DNA from: HGM13006 sp900757695
GTDB lineage: Bacteria; Bacillota; Clostridia; Oscillospirales; Oscillospiraceae
Length of the DNA stretch: 64,000 bases
Direction of reading: 5' to 3'
Assembly (NCBI GenBank): GCA_959607825.1
Contig: CAUHNW010000003.1
Coordinates: forward strand, 1-64,000
Shown: positions 42,141-51,667 of the stretch, piece after piece
Position numbering within the stretch: the stretch's first letter is position 1
How the letters are laid out: every line of letters starts with the position of its first letter
Program-made: the position numbers and the translations under genes
Notes under the pieces: model-generated
Seen by the model: the letters and a program-made list of their open reading frames with translations, nothing else
Told to the model about the DNA's origin: nothing
Databases searched by the model: none

Positions 42141-43718
42141 TTAGTTCGCAGCAGTGGTTCTGGTAGGGCCGGACAGCTGAGCCAGCTCTTTATTGGTGAA
42201 CCACAGGCCCATGGTACTTTTCTTTGCTTCATAAGAGGCAGAGAAATCGTCGTACCATGCGGTGTAATCTGCGTTGCGCTTGGAAGTGTCGGCAAGGGTC
42301 TTCCAGTAGAGATCGCCAGTGCCGGAGAAGTACATCAGGTGATAGCCATAGGAGGTCTTGATGATGGCGGTGTCACCGACCTTGCGGCTTGCGTCAAAGC
42401 ACCAGTCGTTGAACTCGGTGACCATCTGGCCCTTGTAGACGCCCTCATAAAGGCCGCCGTTGGAAGCGGAGCCGGTATCCTCAGACTTTTCGGTGGCCAG
42501 TGCCGCAAAATCGTCCTCGGTCTGATCGGTGGCCTCCCACTCCTTCTGGATCTCATCGATCTTTTCCTTGCAATCGGCCCAATCGGCATCGGTGGAGGTA
42601 CTGTTATCACCGGAGGTGGCGACCTTCACCAGAATATGACGGACATTGACGGTGTTGTAATTGTTGTCGTCACGGGAGACGAACATGACAACACTGTAGC
42701 CGGAGGAGGTAGCGAATACCTCGTGGTCACCGGCAGTGCGGGAATCAGAGAACAGCCAGTCAGCGTAGTCGGAGCTGATGGAGGAATAGCCCTGATTGGA
42801 GCGAAGCGTATAGCTCTCGTCCTCGTAGCTCTCTGCGGAATCCTCGGGAGCATAGTCCTGAGCGGCTTTGATAAAGCTCTCTTCTGTGCCGGTGAGGTCA
42901 GCGTTCATGCTGTCGGCAGTGGACTTGGCTGCATCCGTATCATCGTTCTGTGTGGCAACGTTGAACAGACGGTATGTGATTTTATCGAAGTCCTGCTTGT
43001 TCTCGTCATAGTAGGTGCGCAGCTCGTCATCGGTGTAGGTGAAGCTGTCGGTCTTCTCCTGAGCATAGGAGGAGGCAATCTGCTGCACGGTCAGATACTG
43101 AATGTAGGAATCCACATCCGCACCCTTGCCGTAATTGGCTTCCAGATAGTCGTCGGCCTTTTTATAGCCAGCGGAGGAAGCATAGGTGGAGAGATTGTCT
43201 CTTGTGGTGTCGATGGTGCTCTGGGCGTCCTCATCCAGCGTGTAGCCGGCTTCCTGAGCGGCATCATACAGGGCGTAGACCTGCTTGGCGGAATTCATTG
43301 CGGTTCTGGTGAGGTATTCCTTCCAGGTCTCGCCGTCCTCGCCCATCGTGCAGCTCTGGGACTCAATGGGCTTGGTGGTATCCACCATGTAGCTCCAAAG
43401 GCCGCTGGATGCATACTGGCTGTAGATATTATAATAGGTATCATGGTAGAAATAGTCGAATTCCACCGGGGTGACCTTATGGCTTCCAACGGTCACGGCA
43501 GTACCGTGGGTCTGAACGAAGCCGCTGTTTACAAAAATCAGTCCAATAAAGACCAGAACCAGAACAATGGCAATGGCGGAGCCAATGGCACTGCGGAGCT
43601 TCTTAGCCTTGGCCTGCGTCATAGGCTTTCTCTGCTTTTTCTTTTTCTTTACTGTGTCGCTGTTTGCCTCTGCGTCCCGGATTTCCCGGCGCAGGCGCTT
43701 TTCTCTGGATGCGCTCAT
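42141..43718 (-). CDS. Membrane-anchored PrsA/SurA-like foldase (parvulin-type)
   Basis: The 525-residue protein has a basic cytoplasmic start with a KKKKK tract, one membrane helix (about 48-68), a SurA-like helical chaperone region (about 75-335) and a parvulin-like segment beginning NVRHILVKV at about 355. It should help fold exported proteins outside the membrane. The rotamase core looks degenerate, so catalytic activity is uncertain. Start 43718 (MSASREKRL) follows AGAGGA. It is not a lipoprotein, unlike Bacillus PrsA. Confidence 0.78.
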   Translation of the reverse strand: MSASREKRLRREIRDAEANSDTVKKKKKQRKPMTQAKAKKLRSAIGSAIAIVLVLVFIGLIFVNSGFVQTHGTAVTVGSHKVTPVEFDYFYHDTYYNIYSQYASSGLWSYMVDTTKPIESQSCTMGEDGETWKEYLTRTAMNSAKQVYALYDAAQEAGYTLDEDAQSTIDTTRDNLSTYASSAGYKKADDYLEANYGKGADVDSYIQYLTVQQIASSYAQEKTDSFTYTDDELRTYYDENKQDFDKITYRLFNVATQNDDTDAAKSTADSMNADLTGTEESFIKAAQDYAPEDSAESYEDESYTLRSNQGYSSISSDYADWLFSDSRTAGDHEVFATSSGYSVVMFVSRDDNNYNTVNVRHILVKVATSGDNSTSTDADWADCKEKIDEIQKEWEATDQTEDDFAALATEKSEDTGSASNGGLYEGVYKGQMVTEFNDWCFDASRKVGDTAIIKTSYGYHLMYFSGTGDLYWKTLADTSKRNADYTAWYDDFSASYEAKKSTMGLWFTNKELAQLSGPTRTTAAN

Positions 43719-43869
43719 AGTAGGGTCAGTCCTCTCCTGTTGTTGATTGGGGTCAATTATATAGCAAATCAGACTCCGTTTCAAGCCCAATCAAAAAAGT
43801 TCATAAAAATATGACAGAAAAATGGAAGCTTCATGGGGAAATACACAAGAATAGCGTTCTGACGAAAAT

Positions 43870-43893
43870 AAAAACCGGAGGAATCCCCCGGCC
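43870..43893 (-). terminator. Terminator downstream of the 6S-like RNA
   Basis: CCGGGGG pairs with CCTCCGG on the minus strand, followed by TTTTTATTTT. Confidence 0.7.
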
Positions 43894-43924
43894 TGATGCT
43901 ATGGTGTTTTCGCAGTTGAAAAAA

Positions 43925-44085
43925 GACCCCCGCTTCGGCCGTGTGAATCCAATTATAACCTGCACGGAAGGGCAGGTGGGTTGCCTCCCCGCTGCCGTGA
44001 CTGCTTCCAACTTCTGCGGACAAGTCCGGCAGGAGGCCTGCAAGCAGCAGCGGGAGTACAGCATCCCGTAGTTATAATGTGGGTT
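43925..44085 (-). ncRNA. ssrS: Structured RNA, probably 6S RNA
   Basis: No protein fits this 400-base gap. The minus-strand RNA folds into a long rod: ATTATAAC near the 5' end pairs with GTTATAAT near the 3' end, then CCCGCTGC/GCAGCGGG, CTGCTT/AAGCAG, and the tip hairpins GCAGG-CCT-CCTGC and CGGAC-TT-GTCCG; a side hairpin ACCTGC/GCAGGT lies on the 3' half. A rod with a central open region fits 6S RNA, which traps sigma-A RNA polymerase. Closeness to tcdA (yrvM), the neighbour of 6S-1 in B. subtilis, supports this. The exact ends are estimates. Confidence 0.6.
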
Positions 44086-44120
44086 TAACAGGATCCATCA
44101 CGCACCAAGCAGGGATCTCT

Positions 44121-44426
44121 TTATTCGTCGTCAGAATCGTCCGGTACACCATCGTCATCGGCAAACATCTGATCCTCAAAGATCTGATAAATTGCCTCCA
44201 GCTCATCATCGCTGTCAACGGTGGAAAGAAGATCCTCCCCGGATTCTTCATCCTGAATGACCTTCAGGATAATGACCTCCAGATTTTCTTCCTCGTCAGG
44301 GTTCTTTGCTTCGGTGAGGGCAAGGTAGTGGACGCCATTCATATCAGCCTCATCCAGCACCAGCAGTTCGAAGTCATTGCCTTCGTCATCGCTGATGGAG
44401 ATGATGTTATCGCCATATTCGCTCAT
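44121..44426 (-). CDS. DUF1292 (YrzB-like) acidic protein
   Basis: The 101-residue very acidic protein starts MSEYGDNIISISDDEGNDFE and contains LALTEAKNPDEEE, as in the YrzB family of Firmicutes. The start at 44426 has AAAGGAG upstream; the long frame before it is not coding. Function is unknown. In Bacillus it clusters with alaS and ruvX. Confidence 0.87.
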   Translation of the reverse strand: MSEYGDNIISISDDEGNDFELLVLDEADMNGVHYLALTEAKNPDEEENLEVIILKVIQDEESGEDLLSTVDSDDELEAIYQIFEDQMFADDDGVPDDSDDE

Positions 44427-44477
44427 GAAAAACTCCTTTCCGCTGCGGCTTGCGCGGATTACATTGATTGCATGAAT

Positions 44478-44506
44478 ATAGTAATGCCATGGAGCCGGAA
44501 AATCAA
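44478..44506 (-). promoter_or_regulatory. Promoter of the DUF1292 gene
   Basis: On the minus strand TTGATT (44506-44501), 17 bases, TACTAT (44483-44478), about 50 bases before the start codon. Confidence 0.5.
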
Positions 44507-44772
44507 GTGCTATTTTTTGCGGAGACGCATTTTTTTGAAGAAAAATTGCGCAGATTGACGAAAAACAGGCTGTTTGGAGCAGGAAGAATGGAAAAAGCGC
44601 CGGAGAAAACGGGGGCTGTCTTCGATACGGAAGAGAAGCGGTGAGACGATTCCGCTGCCCCTCAAAAACATCATATCCGTCTGAAGCCGGAATATTCACA
44701 GAATGTTTTAATTTCAGGCGGAAAAAACAGGTCCTATTTGAAAAAATCTCAGGGGAACTGATTGACAGGCTG

Positions 44773-44781
44773 TGATATAAT
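44773..44781 (+). promoter_or_regulatory. Extended -10 promoter of the PBP1A gene
   Basis: TGATATAAT is a perfect extended -10; the nearby TTGACA (44763-44768) is too close to serve it. The leader is about 100 bases. Confidence 0.45.
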
Positions 44782-44886
44782 ATATTAAACTCTAATTCTG
44801 CGCCCAAATGGCGAAAGACTGGGGCGGACGCCTGTCCCGCCCAAAGGATGTAAGCAGGCTGAAATCACTGCGGAGGTGCGCCCAAT

Positions 44887-47409
44887 ATGGCAAAAAAAAC
44901 AACAAATGAATCCGGAATTGCGGGGAGATTTTTCCGAAAGTTTGGGAAAGCGGTGGGATCTGTACTGCTGGTGCTGGCCATCAGCTTTGTAATTTTCGCA
45001 TGTATCTTTACCGCCTATCTTCGAAATTATCTGATGCCGCAGGTATCCTTTTCTCTGGACAGCTTCCGGCTGAATCAGACCTCCGTGATCTATTATCAGA
45101 ATAAATCCACCGGGGAGTATCAGGCACTGCAAAACCTCTATGGGGAAGAGAACCGGATCTGGGCGTCCTATAAGGATATTCCCACAAACCTGATCTATGC
45201 AACGGTAGCCATTGAGGACAAGCGCTTTTTCCAGCACCATGGCGTGGACTGGTTCCGCTCCATGAAGGCCTCTGCCAACCTGTTTTTGGGCGGCGGCAGC
45301 ACCTATGGCGCATCGACCCTGACCCAGCAGCTGGTTAAGAACCTGACCAACGATAAAGAGGTTACGGTCCGAAGAAAGCTTGTGGAGATATTCCGGGCAC
45401 TGGAAATGGAAAAGCAGTACAGCAAGGAAGAGATTATGGAATGGTACCTCAATACCATTTATTTAGGTGAGCAGTCCTATGGCGTCCGCACAGCAGCCTA
45501 TACCTACTTCGGAAAGGACGTCAGTCAGCTGGATCTGGCGGAGTGCGCAAGCCTGATTGCCATCACCAATAACCCCTCCATTTACGACCCCTATATCAGC
45601 GATAAAACCAAGGCGGAGAATAAAAAGCGGCAGGTCAACATTCTATATGAGATGTACCAGCAGGGCTATATCACCGAGAGTGACTATGAGAGCGCAAAGG
45701 CGGAGGAGCTGGTGTTCCGCTATGCGGATTCTTCTCAGGAGAACGGTGATGACTCTGACTATTATTCCTATTTTGTAGATCAGGTGATCCGGGACGTTGT
45801 CAGCGATCTGGCAGACGCTACCGGCTATGACACTGAGGTCATCAACCGGATGATCCTGGGCGGCGGCTATCAGATCTATTCCACCATTGATGTGGATGTG
45901 CAGAATGCTGTGGAGGAGGTCTATGAGAACCTCGATAATATCCCCAAAACCTCCAGCACCTATCAGCAGCTGCAATCCGGCATGGTGATCATTGACAATG
46001 ATACCGGCGATATTGCGGCCATTGTGGGCGGCGTTGGAAAGAAAGAGGGCAGCCTTACCTTCAGCCGTGCCACCCAAAGCCTGCTTTCTCCCGGTTCCAC
46101 CATCAAGCCGCTGGCGGTATATGCGCCCGCACTGGAATACGGCATTATTACACCGGCAACGGTATACGATGATACGCCCTTTAGCTTTGGCACAACGGCA
46201 TGGCCGAAAAATGAGGATGATATCTATCACGGCCTTACCAATGTTCTGACGGCCATGAAGCGCTCCACCAATACGGTGGCGGTAAAGGTGCTGGACGATG
46301 TGGGCCTTGACAATGCTTATAACTATGCGGTAGAGCAGATGCATCTGGATACGCTGGTAGATGAATATGAGCTCAACGGCGTCAGCTATACCGATAAGAG
46401 CTATTGGTCGCTGGCACTGGGCGGCATGGTACGGGGCGTTACCATCCGGGATCTCACCGCTGCCTATGCCTCCATTGAGAATAGCGGTACCTACCGGGAG
46501 GCCAGAACCTACACCAAGGTTCTCGACAGCGATGGCAATGTGGTGCTGGACAACACCCAGCACTCCAATGAAAATATGAGTGAAAAGACTGCGTACTATC
46601 TGACCTATATGATGGAAGAGACCGTGAAGGACGGCACCGGCTATGAGGCACAGGTAGCGGGCATCGATACGGCAGGTAAGACCGGTACCACCTCGGATGA
46701 CAAGGATCGCTGGTTTGCCGGCTATACCGGCTATTATACCGGTGTGGTGTGGTGCGGCTATGACCAGCCGCAGGAGGTCGTACTGGAAGACGAAAATATA
46801 GAGAATCCCGCCTCGGTGCTGTGGAATGAGGTTATGACCAAGATCCACGAGGGAAAGGAAAACAGAGCCTTTGAACGGCCCACTACGGTGGTGGATGTGG
46901 ATGTCTGCCAGGACAGCGGTATGCTGCCGGGCGAATGGTGTGCCAACGATGTCCGGGGAGATCGGACCGTAACGGTTCAGCTGGACAGTGCGGATGTGCC
47001 TACGAGCTATTGTACGGTTCATGTGGCAACAGAGCTGTGCACCGCAGGCGAGAACCTCCATGTGGCCAACGAATACTGCCGGCAGCGCGGTACCACGGCG
47101 GAATATGGAATGCTGAATATCTCCCGCCAGTTCCCCATTGGTATTGCGGTGGCGGATCAGCAGTACTGCGTTGGCGTACTGGAGCGGCAGAGCGGTTATA
47201 CAGAGCCCCGCTGCACGACCACGGATCCTGTAAATGAGACCTGTACCATCCATACTGCCCCGGTGCAGAACTATACCCGTACCTATTCGAATGATGATGA
47301 AACCCCTACTCAAACCCCGGAGGAAACAACACCGACAGATGGAAATCAGCCGGGGGAGGAAGCGCCGGAGGAATCGGACCCGATCGTTTCGATGCCGGCG
47401 GTACAGTAA
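44887..47409 (+). CDS. Class A penicillin-binding protein 1A
   Basis: The 840-residue protein polymerises and cross-links peptidoglycan. One N-terminal membrane helix (about 20-42) precedes the transglycosylase domain with EDKRFFQHHGVDW (catalytic Glu) and STLTQQLVKN. The transpeptidase domain has the active Ser in SPGSTIKP, SXN in KRSTNTVAV and KTGTTSDDKDRW. The tail (about 790-840) is Thr/Pro/Glu-rich and may be exposed. GGAGGTG precedes the start. It is followed by a methyltransferase gene 18 bases later. Confidence 0.95.
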   Translation: MAKKTTNESGIAGRFFRKFGKAVGSVLLVLAISFVIFACIFTAYLRNYLMPQVSFSLDSFRLNQTSVIYYQNKSTGEYQALQNLYGEENRIWASYKDIPTNLIYATVAIEDKRFFQHHGVDWFRSMKASANLFLGGGSTYGASTLTQQLVKNLTNDKEVTVRRKLVEIFRALEMEKQYSKEEIMEWYLNTIYLGEQSYGVRTAAYTYFGKDVSQLDLAECASLIAITNNPSIYDPYISDKTKAENKKRQVNILYEMYQQGYITESDYESAKAEELVFRYADSSQENGDDSDYYSYFVDQVIRDVVSDLADATGYDTEVINRMILGGGYQIYSTIDVDVQNAVEEVYENLDNIPKTSSTYQQLQSGMVIIDNDTGDIAAIVGGVGKKEGSLTFSRATQSLLSPGSTIKPLAVYAPALEYGIITPATVYDDTPFSFGTTAWPKNEDDIYHGLTNVLTAMKRSTNTVAVKVLDDVGLDNAYNYAVEQMHLDTLVDEYELNGVSYTDKSYWSLALGGMVRGVTIRDLTAAYASIENSGTYREARTYTKVLDSDGNVVLDNTQHSNENMSEKTAYYLTYMMEETVKDGTGYEAQVAGIDTAGKTGTTSDDKDRWFAGYTGYYTGVVWCGYDQPQEVVLEDENIENPASVLWNEVMTKIHEGKENRAFERPTTVVDVDVCQDSGMLPGEWCANDVRGDRTVTVQLDSADVPTSYCTVHVATELCTAGENLHVANEYCRQRGTTAEYGMLNISRQFPIGIAVADQQYCVGVLERQSGYTEPRCTTTDPVNETCTIHTAPVQNYTRTYSNDDETPTQTPEETTPTDGNQPGEEAPEESDPIVSMPAVQ

Positions 47410-47427
47410 GGAGCGGAGAGAACAATT

Positions 47428-48294
47428 ATGTGGATCGCAAGTGACTGGAAAGACTATGAGGTGCTGGACTGCACCAGCGGCGAAAAGCTGGAGCGCTGGG
47501 GCAAGTACACACTGGTTCGCCCTGACCCGCAGGTGATCTGGGAGACCCCGAGGAACCATGCGGGATGGAAGGAATACAATGCCCGATACCAGCGCAGCCA
47601 TACCGGCGGCGGCCAGTGGAATACAAAAAAGCTGCCGGAAAAGTGGGATATCCGATACAAAGAGCTGACCTTTCAGGTCAAGCCCATGAACTTTAAGCAT
47701 ACGGGGATCTTTCCGGAGCAGGCGGCCAACTGGGATTGGGCCATGGATCAGATCCGAAAGGCCGGGAGGCCCATCAGCGTACTGAATCTCTTTGCCTATA
47801 CCGGCGGAGCTACCATTGCCTGTGCTGCCGCAGGAGCCAGCGTATGCCATGTGGATGCAGCCAGAGGAATGGTGGCATGGGCTCGGGAGAACGCAAAGCT
47901 CTCCGGAGTAGAGGATCGGCCCATCCGGTGGATCATCGATGACTGCCGGAAGTTTGTGGAGCGGGAGATCAAGCGGGGGCGGCGCTATGACGCAATCATT
48001 ATGGATCCGCCCTCCTATGGACGCGGCTCAAACGGAGAGGTATGGAAGCTGGAAAAGGATCTGTACGGCTTTGTGAAGCTCTGCGCCGGGGTGCTTTCCG
48101 ACAATCCGCTGTTCGTGATCATCAATTCCTATACCACAGGACTTGCGCCCTCTGTGGTCGGATATATATCAGACAGTATTTTTGCCGCGAAATACGGCGG
48201 ACATACCGACAGCGGTGAGCTGGGGCTGCCAGTGACTGCATCGGGGCTGGTGCTTCCCTGCGGAGCCACCGGCCGCTATACCCGGGAGGACTAA
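47428..48294 (+). CDS. Class I SAM-dependent methyltransferase (RlmK/RlmI-like)
   Basis: The 288-residue protein has the SAM-binding motif LNLFAYTGGATI near residue 118 and the catalytic MDPPSYGRG near 190, as in rRNA m5C/m7G methyltransferases of the RlmI/RlmK group. RNA is the likely substrate, but the PUA domain of RlmI is not evident. Start follows AGGAG. It is placed between the PBP gene and the ECF module in one plus-strand run. Confidence 0.82.
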   Translation: MWIASDWKDYEVLDCTSGEKLERWGKYTLVRPDPQVIWETPRNHAGWKEYNARYQRSHTGGGQWNTKKLPEKWDIRYKELTFQVKPMNFKHTGIFPEQAANWDWAMDQIRKAGRPISVLNLFAYTGGATIACAAAGASVCHVDAARGMVAWARENAKLSGVEDRPIRWIIDDCRKFVEREIKRGRRYDAIIMDPPSYGRGSNGEVWKLEKDLYGFVKLCAGVLSDNPLFVIINSYTTGLAPSVVGYISDSIFAAKYGGHTDSGELGLPVTASGLVLPCGATGRYTRED

Positions 48295-48299
48295 TTTAT

Positions 48300-49151
48300 A
48301 TGGAAAATGCCATCAACGTAAAGGACGCGACCTTTCTCTACAATAAGGTAGAGGGCGCAGATCCGATCCGTGTGTTTGAACATCTGGATCTTACCATTGA
48401 GCAGGGGACCTTTGTGGTGATCCTTGGTCATAACGGCTGCGGGAAATCCACATTGGCCAAGCACTTTAATGCCATACTCCTGCCCAATCTGGGTGAGATT
48501 AAGGTCTATGGAATGGACACCAGACAAGAGGGTGAGACCATCCCCATTCGCCGCACAGTCGGTATGGTGTTCCAGAATCCCGACAACCAGATCGTTGCAA
48601 ATGTGGTGGAAGAGGATGTGGCCTTCGCACTGGAAAATCTGGGGGTACCGCCCGCAGAGATCCGGGAGCGGGTAGATGCAGCCTTAAAGGCTGTTGGAAT
48701 GTACGAATACCGGAAGCACGCCCCTCATTTGCTCTCCGGCGGACAGAAGCAGCGGGTTGCCATTGCAGGTGTTCTGGCCATGCGGCCCAAGTGCGTGGTG
48801 CTGGATGAGCCCACGGCCATGCTGGATCCGGTAGGCCGCAGAGAGGTAGTCAGCACGATCCATGAGCTGAAAGAAAAATTTGGGGTGACGGTCATATTGA
48901 TCACGCATCATATGCGGGAGGCTGTTGATGCGGATCGTGTGGTAGTGATGAACGATGGAAAGGTCATTGCCGATGACACGCCCCAAAAAGTGTTTTCACA
49001 GGTGGAGCTGCTCCGGGGGGTTGGTCTGACGGTACCGGAGACCACTGAACTGATGTATACCCTGAATCAGCAGGGGTGGCATCTGCCGCTGGATGCGCTG
49101 AGCGTGGAGGAATGTGCGCAGGCCATCTATCAGGAAGCTGCCAGAGCGTAA
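48300..49151 (+). CDS. ecfA1: ECF transporter ATP-binding protein EcfA1
   Basis: The 283-residue ATPase has Walker A GHNGCGKST, Q-loop FQNPDNQIV, signature LSGGQKQR and Walker B CVVLDEPTAMLDPVG. It pairs with EcfA2 on EcfT to power uptake of vitamins through interchangeable S components. Start 48300 has GGAGG ten bases upstream. Confidence 0.94.
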   Translation: MENAINVKDATFLYNKVEGADPIRVFEHLDLTIEQGTFVVILGHNGCGKSTLAKHFNAILLPNLGEIKVYGMDTRQEGETIPIRRTVGMVFQNPDNQIVANVVEEDVAFALENLGVPPAEIRERVDAALKAVGMYEYRKHAPHLLSGGQKQRVAIAGVLAMRPKCVVLDEPTAMLDPVGRREVVSTIHELKEKFGVTVILITHHMREAVDADRVVVMNDGKVIADDTPQKVFSQVELLRGVGLTVPETTELMYTLNQQGWHLPLDALSVEECAQAIYQEAARA

Positions 49152-49226
49152 TAGAGACGGTATATGGTGACGCCCAGTGGATGGCTGCGCGGGCGATCCC
49201 GAACATATCAGCCAGAGGAAAAAAGA

Positions 49227-50093
49227 TTGAATCCTATTATTGAAACCAAAGATCTGACCCATATTTATTCTCAGGGCACGCCCTTTGAGCACTATGCCCT
49301 GAAGCATGTGAATTTTTCTGTAATGCCCGGTGAATTTATGGGTATTATCGGACATACCGGATCAGGAAAATCCACCCTGATCCAGCATCTCAATGGCCTC
49401 CTGAAGCCGTCTTCCGGTACTGTGCTGTTTGACGGCGAGGACATCTGGAAGGACAAGCAGTTTACCCGTCAGGTGCGCTTTCAGGTGGGACTGGTATTCC
49501 AGTATCCGGAGTACCAGCTGTTTGAAGAAACGGTTTACAAGGATATTGCCTTTGGACCTAAGAATATGAAGCTCAGCGAGGAGGAAATTGACCGCCGGGT
49601 CCGGGAGGCTGCTGCCTTTGTGGAGCTGCCGGAAGAGGTCATGGAGCTTTCGCCCTTTGAACTGTCCGGCGGACAAAAGCGCCGCGTGGCCATTGCAGGC
49701 GTGATTGCCATGGAGCCAAAGGTATTGATTTTGGACGAGCCTACGGCGGGCTTGGATCCCAAGGGAAGGGAAGAGATCCTGCGGAATATCCGGGGATATC
49801 AAAAAGCGAAGAACGCCACGGTTATTATGGTCAGCCACAGCATGGAGGAGATCGCAGACAGCGTACACCGGCTGGTGGTGGTCAATGATGCGGAGATTCC
49901 CATGGATGGCACACCCGGTCAGGTGTTTTCCCATGCGGAGGAGTTGGAGACCATGGGGCTTGCGATCCCACAGGTCACGAAAATTTTCCGGCGGCTTCGG
50001 GCACTGGGACTTCCTGTAGATCCCACCGTGTATACCACGGAGCAGGCGGCCAAAGCACTGATGCAGCTGAAGGGGGGTGCGGCGTCATGCTGA
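49227..50093 (+). CDS. ecfA2: ECF transporter ATP-binding protein EcfA2
   Basis: The 288-residue ATPase has Walker A GHTGSGKST, Q-loop FQYPEYQLFEETV, signature LSGGQKRR and Walker B VLILDEPTAGLDPKG. The start is taken as TTG 49227 because GAGG lies eight bases before it and the protein then begins MNPIIETKDLTHIYS, as in the family; an ATG at 49164 has no site and would add 21 unlikely residues. It overlaps ecfT by seven bases. Confidence 0.92.
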   Translation: MNPIIETKDLTHIYSQGTPFEHYALKHVNFSVMPGEFMGIIGHTGSGKSTLIQHLNGLLKPSSGTVLFDGEDIWKDKQFTRQVRFQVGLVFQYPEYQLFEETVYKDIAFGPKNMKLSEEEIDRRVREAAAFVELPEEVMELSPFELSGGQKRRVAIAGVIAMEPKVLILDEPTAGLDPKGREEILRNIRGYQKAKNATVIMVSHSMEEIADSVHRLVVVNDAEIPMDGTPGQVFSHAEELETMGLAIPQVTKIFRRLRALGLPVDPTVYTTEQAAKALMQLKGGAASC

Positions 50094-50890
50094 AGGATAT
50101 CACCATTGGACAGTATTTCCCTGGCACGACCCCCATCCATAAGATGGATCCCCGTACCAAGATCCTTGCGGTGGTGCTGTTCATTGTGGCGCTGTTTACC
50201 TGCAAGGGGCCGGTTGCCTATGGGCTGACCCTTGTCTATCTGATCTGCGCAGTGCGCATTTCTAAAATTAAGCTGAAAACCATATTGAAGGGCATTAAAC
50301 CGGTGGTCATCATCATCGTGTTTACGGCAATTCTCAATATGTTCTATACCCAGGGCAATGTGCTGGTGCAGGTGTGGCGGTTTAAGATCACCGATAACGG
50401 CATCAAAAATGCCATCCTGATGGTGGCACGGATTATCATGCTGATCACGGGTACCTTCCTGCTTACCTATACCACCTCGCCCATTACCCTGACCGATGGA
50501 CTGGAACGGCTCCTTGGGCCGCTGAAAAAAATCCATGTGCCGGTACACGAGCTGGCCATGATGATGTCCATTGCACTGCGGTTCATCCCTACCCTGATTG
50601 AAGAGACCGACAAGATCATGTCTGCCCAGAAGGCAAGAGGCGCCGACTTTGAAACAGGAAACCTCATGCAGAAGGCAAAAGCATTGGTGCCAATTCTGGT
50701 GCCGCTGTTTGTCAGTGCCTTCCGTCGGGCTGATGAGCTGGCTACGGCCATGGAGTGCCGGTGTTATACCGGCGGACAGGGAAGGACCCGGATGACGCCG
50801 CTGGTGTGGCAGCGCCGGGATACCATCGGGCTTGCGGTGAGCCTTGCGCTGCTGGCCGGTGTGATCGTTCTGCGGCAGTTTGGACTGTAA
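50087..50890 (+). CDS. ecfT: ECF transporter transmembrane protein EcfT
   Basis: The 267-residue protein has about five membrane helices and the two coupling motifs with A-R-G (SAQKARGADF and the following ATAMECRCYTGG), which transmit ATP hydrolysis to S components. No S component is encoded nearby, so this is a shared (group II) module. It overlaps ecfA2 by seven bases and precedes truA, as in most Firmicutes. Confidence 0.94.
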   Translation: MLKDITIGQYFPGTTPIHKMDPRTKILAVVLFIVALFTCKGPVAYGLTLVYLICAVRISKIKLKTILKGIKPVVIIIVFTAILNMFYTQGNVLVQVWRFKITDNGIKNAILMVARIIMLITGTFLLTYTTSPITLTDGLERLLGPLKKIHVPVHELAMMMSIALRFIPTLIEETDKIMSAQKARGADFETGNLMQKAKALVPILVPLFVSAFRRADELATAMECRCYTGGQGRTRMTPLVWQRRDTIGLAVSLALLAGVIVLRQFGL

Positions 50891-50902
50891 AGGAGCAATA
50901 CC

Positions 50903-51667
50903 ATGCGCAATATTGCCATGATCCTCACCTATGAGGGCACTGCCTACCACGGATGGCAGGTGCAGAAAAATGCCATATCCGTCTGCGAGACCATGGAGCG
51001 GGCGGCGTCCATGGTACTGGGCCATAAAGCCAAGATTACCGGCTGCGGACGAACGGATGCGGGTGTTCATGCCAGAAACTATGTGGCAAATGTCCATACG
51101 GATTCCAGAATCCCGGTGGATCGGCTGCCTTATGCCATGAATACCCATTTGCCTCACGATATCGTGGTGCGTGAGGCGTTTGAGGTGCCGGAAGAGTTCA
51201 ATGCCATCGGCTCCTGTGTCAAAAAGGAATATACCTATCAGATATACAATTCCCGGATCCGGGATCCTTTTTATGTGAATCGGGCATGCTTTTATCCCAA
51301 GCATCTGGATGAGAACGTGATGCAGCAGGCGGCAGACCGATTTGTGGGCACCCATGATTTTTCGGCGGTACGCTCTGTGGGCACTGACGTGAAGTCTACG
51401 GTCCGTACTGTTCACTATTTTGAGGTGGAGCGCAGAGATCAGCTGATCCTTCTGCGTATCTGCGCCAACGGTTTCCTCTACAACATGGCAAGAGCCATGT
51501 CCGGTACGGTGATCTATGCTGCGGAGGGAAAGTTCCCGCCGGAAGCGGTGACGGAAATACTGGAAAAAGGAGACCGCACTGCTGCGGGGCCTACGCTGCC
51601 GCCGGGCGGATTATATATGACAAAACTCTGGTATGAATGCGGGGAGGTTTCATTTCATGTTGGATGA
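50903..51667 (+). CDS. truA: tRNA pseudouridine(38-40) synthase
   Basis: The 254-residue enzyme modifies the anticodon arm. It shows ILTYEGTAYHGWQVQ, the catalytic Asp in GCGRTDAGVHA, and GFLYNMARAMSGT. Start follows AAGGAG. The end overlaps the next gene by 11 bases. Confidence 0.96.
   Translation: MRNIAMILTYEGTAYHGWQVQKNAISVCETMERAASMVLGHKAKITGCGRTDAGVHARNYVANVHTDSRIPVDRLPYAMNTHLPHDIVVREAFEVPEEFNAIGSCVKKEYTYQIYNSRIRDPFYVNRACFYPKHLDENVMQQAADRFVGTHDFSAVRSVGTDVKSTVRTVHYFEVERRDQLILLRICANGFLYNMARAMSGTVIYAAEGKFPPEAVTEILEKGDRTAAGPTLPPGGLYMTKLWYECGEVSFHVG

Larger units (their letters stand above)
44427..44886. other. Divergent intergenic region between DUF1292 and PBP1A genes
   Basis: This 460-base gap carries a minus-strand promoter (44478-44506) and a plus-strand extended -10 (44773-44781). 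The roughly 100-base leader of the PBP gene includes a GC-rich hairpin (GGGCGGAC/GTCCCGCCC). No gene or known riboswitch is recognised. Confidence 0.5.

Noticed and set aside
44581..44644. Short plus-strand ORF in the gap before the PBP1A gene
   Set aside because: It is only about 18 codons, has a weak ribosome site and lies upstream of the best plus-strand promoter.
45643..47850. A 735-codon minus-strand open frame opposite the PBP1A gene
   Set aside because: It mirrors the codon bias of PBP1A, which has all catalytic motifs. No motif is visible in the antisense product.
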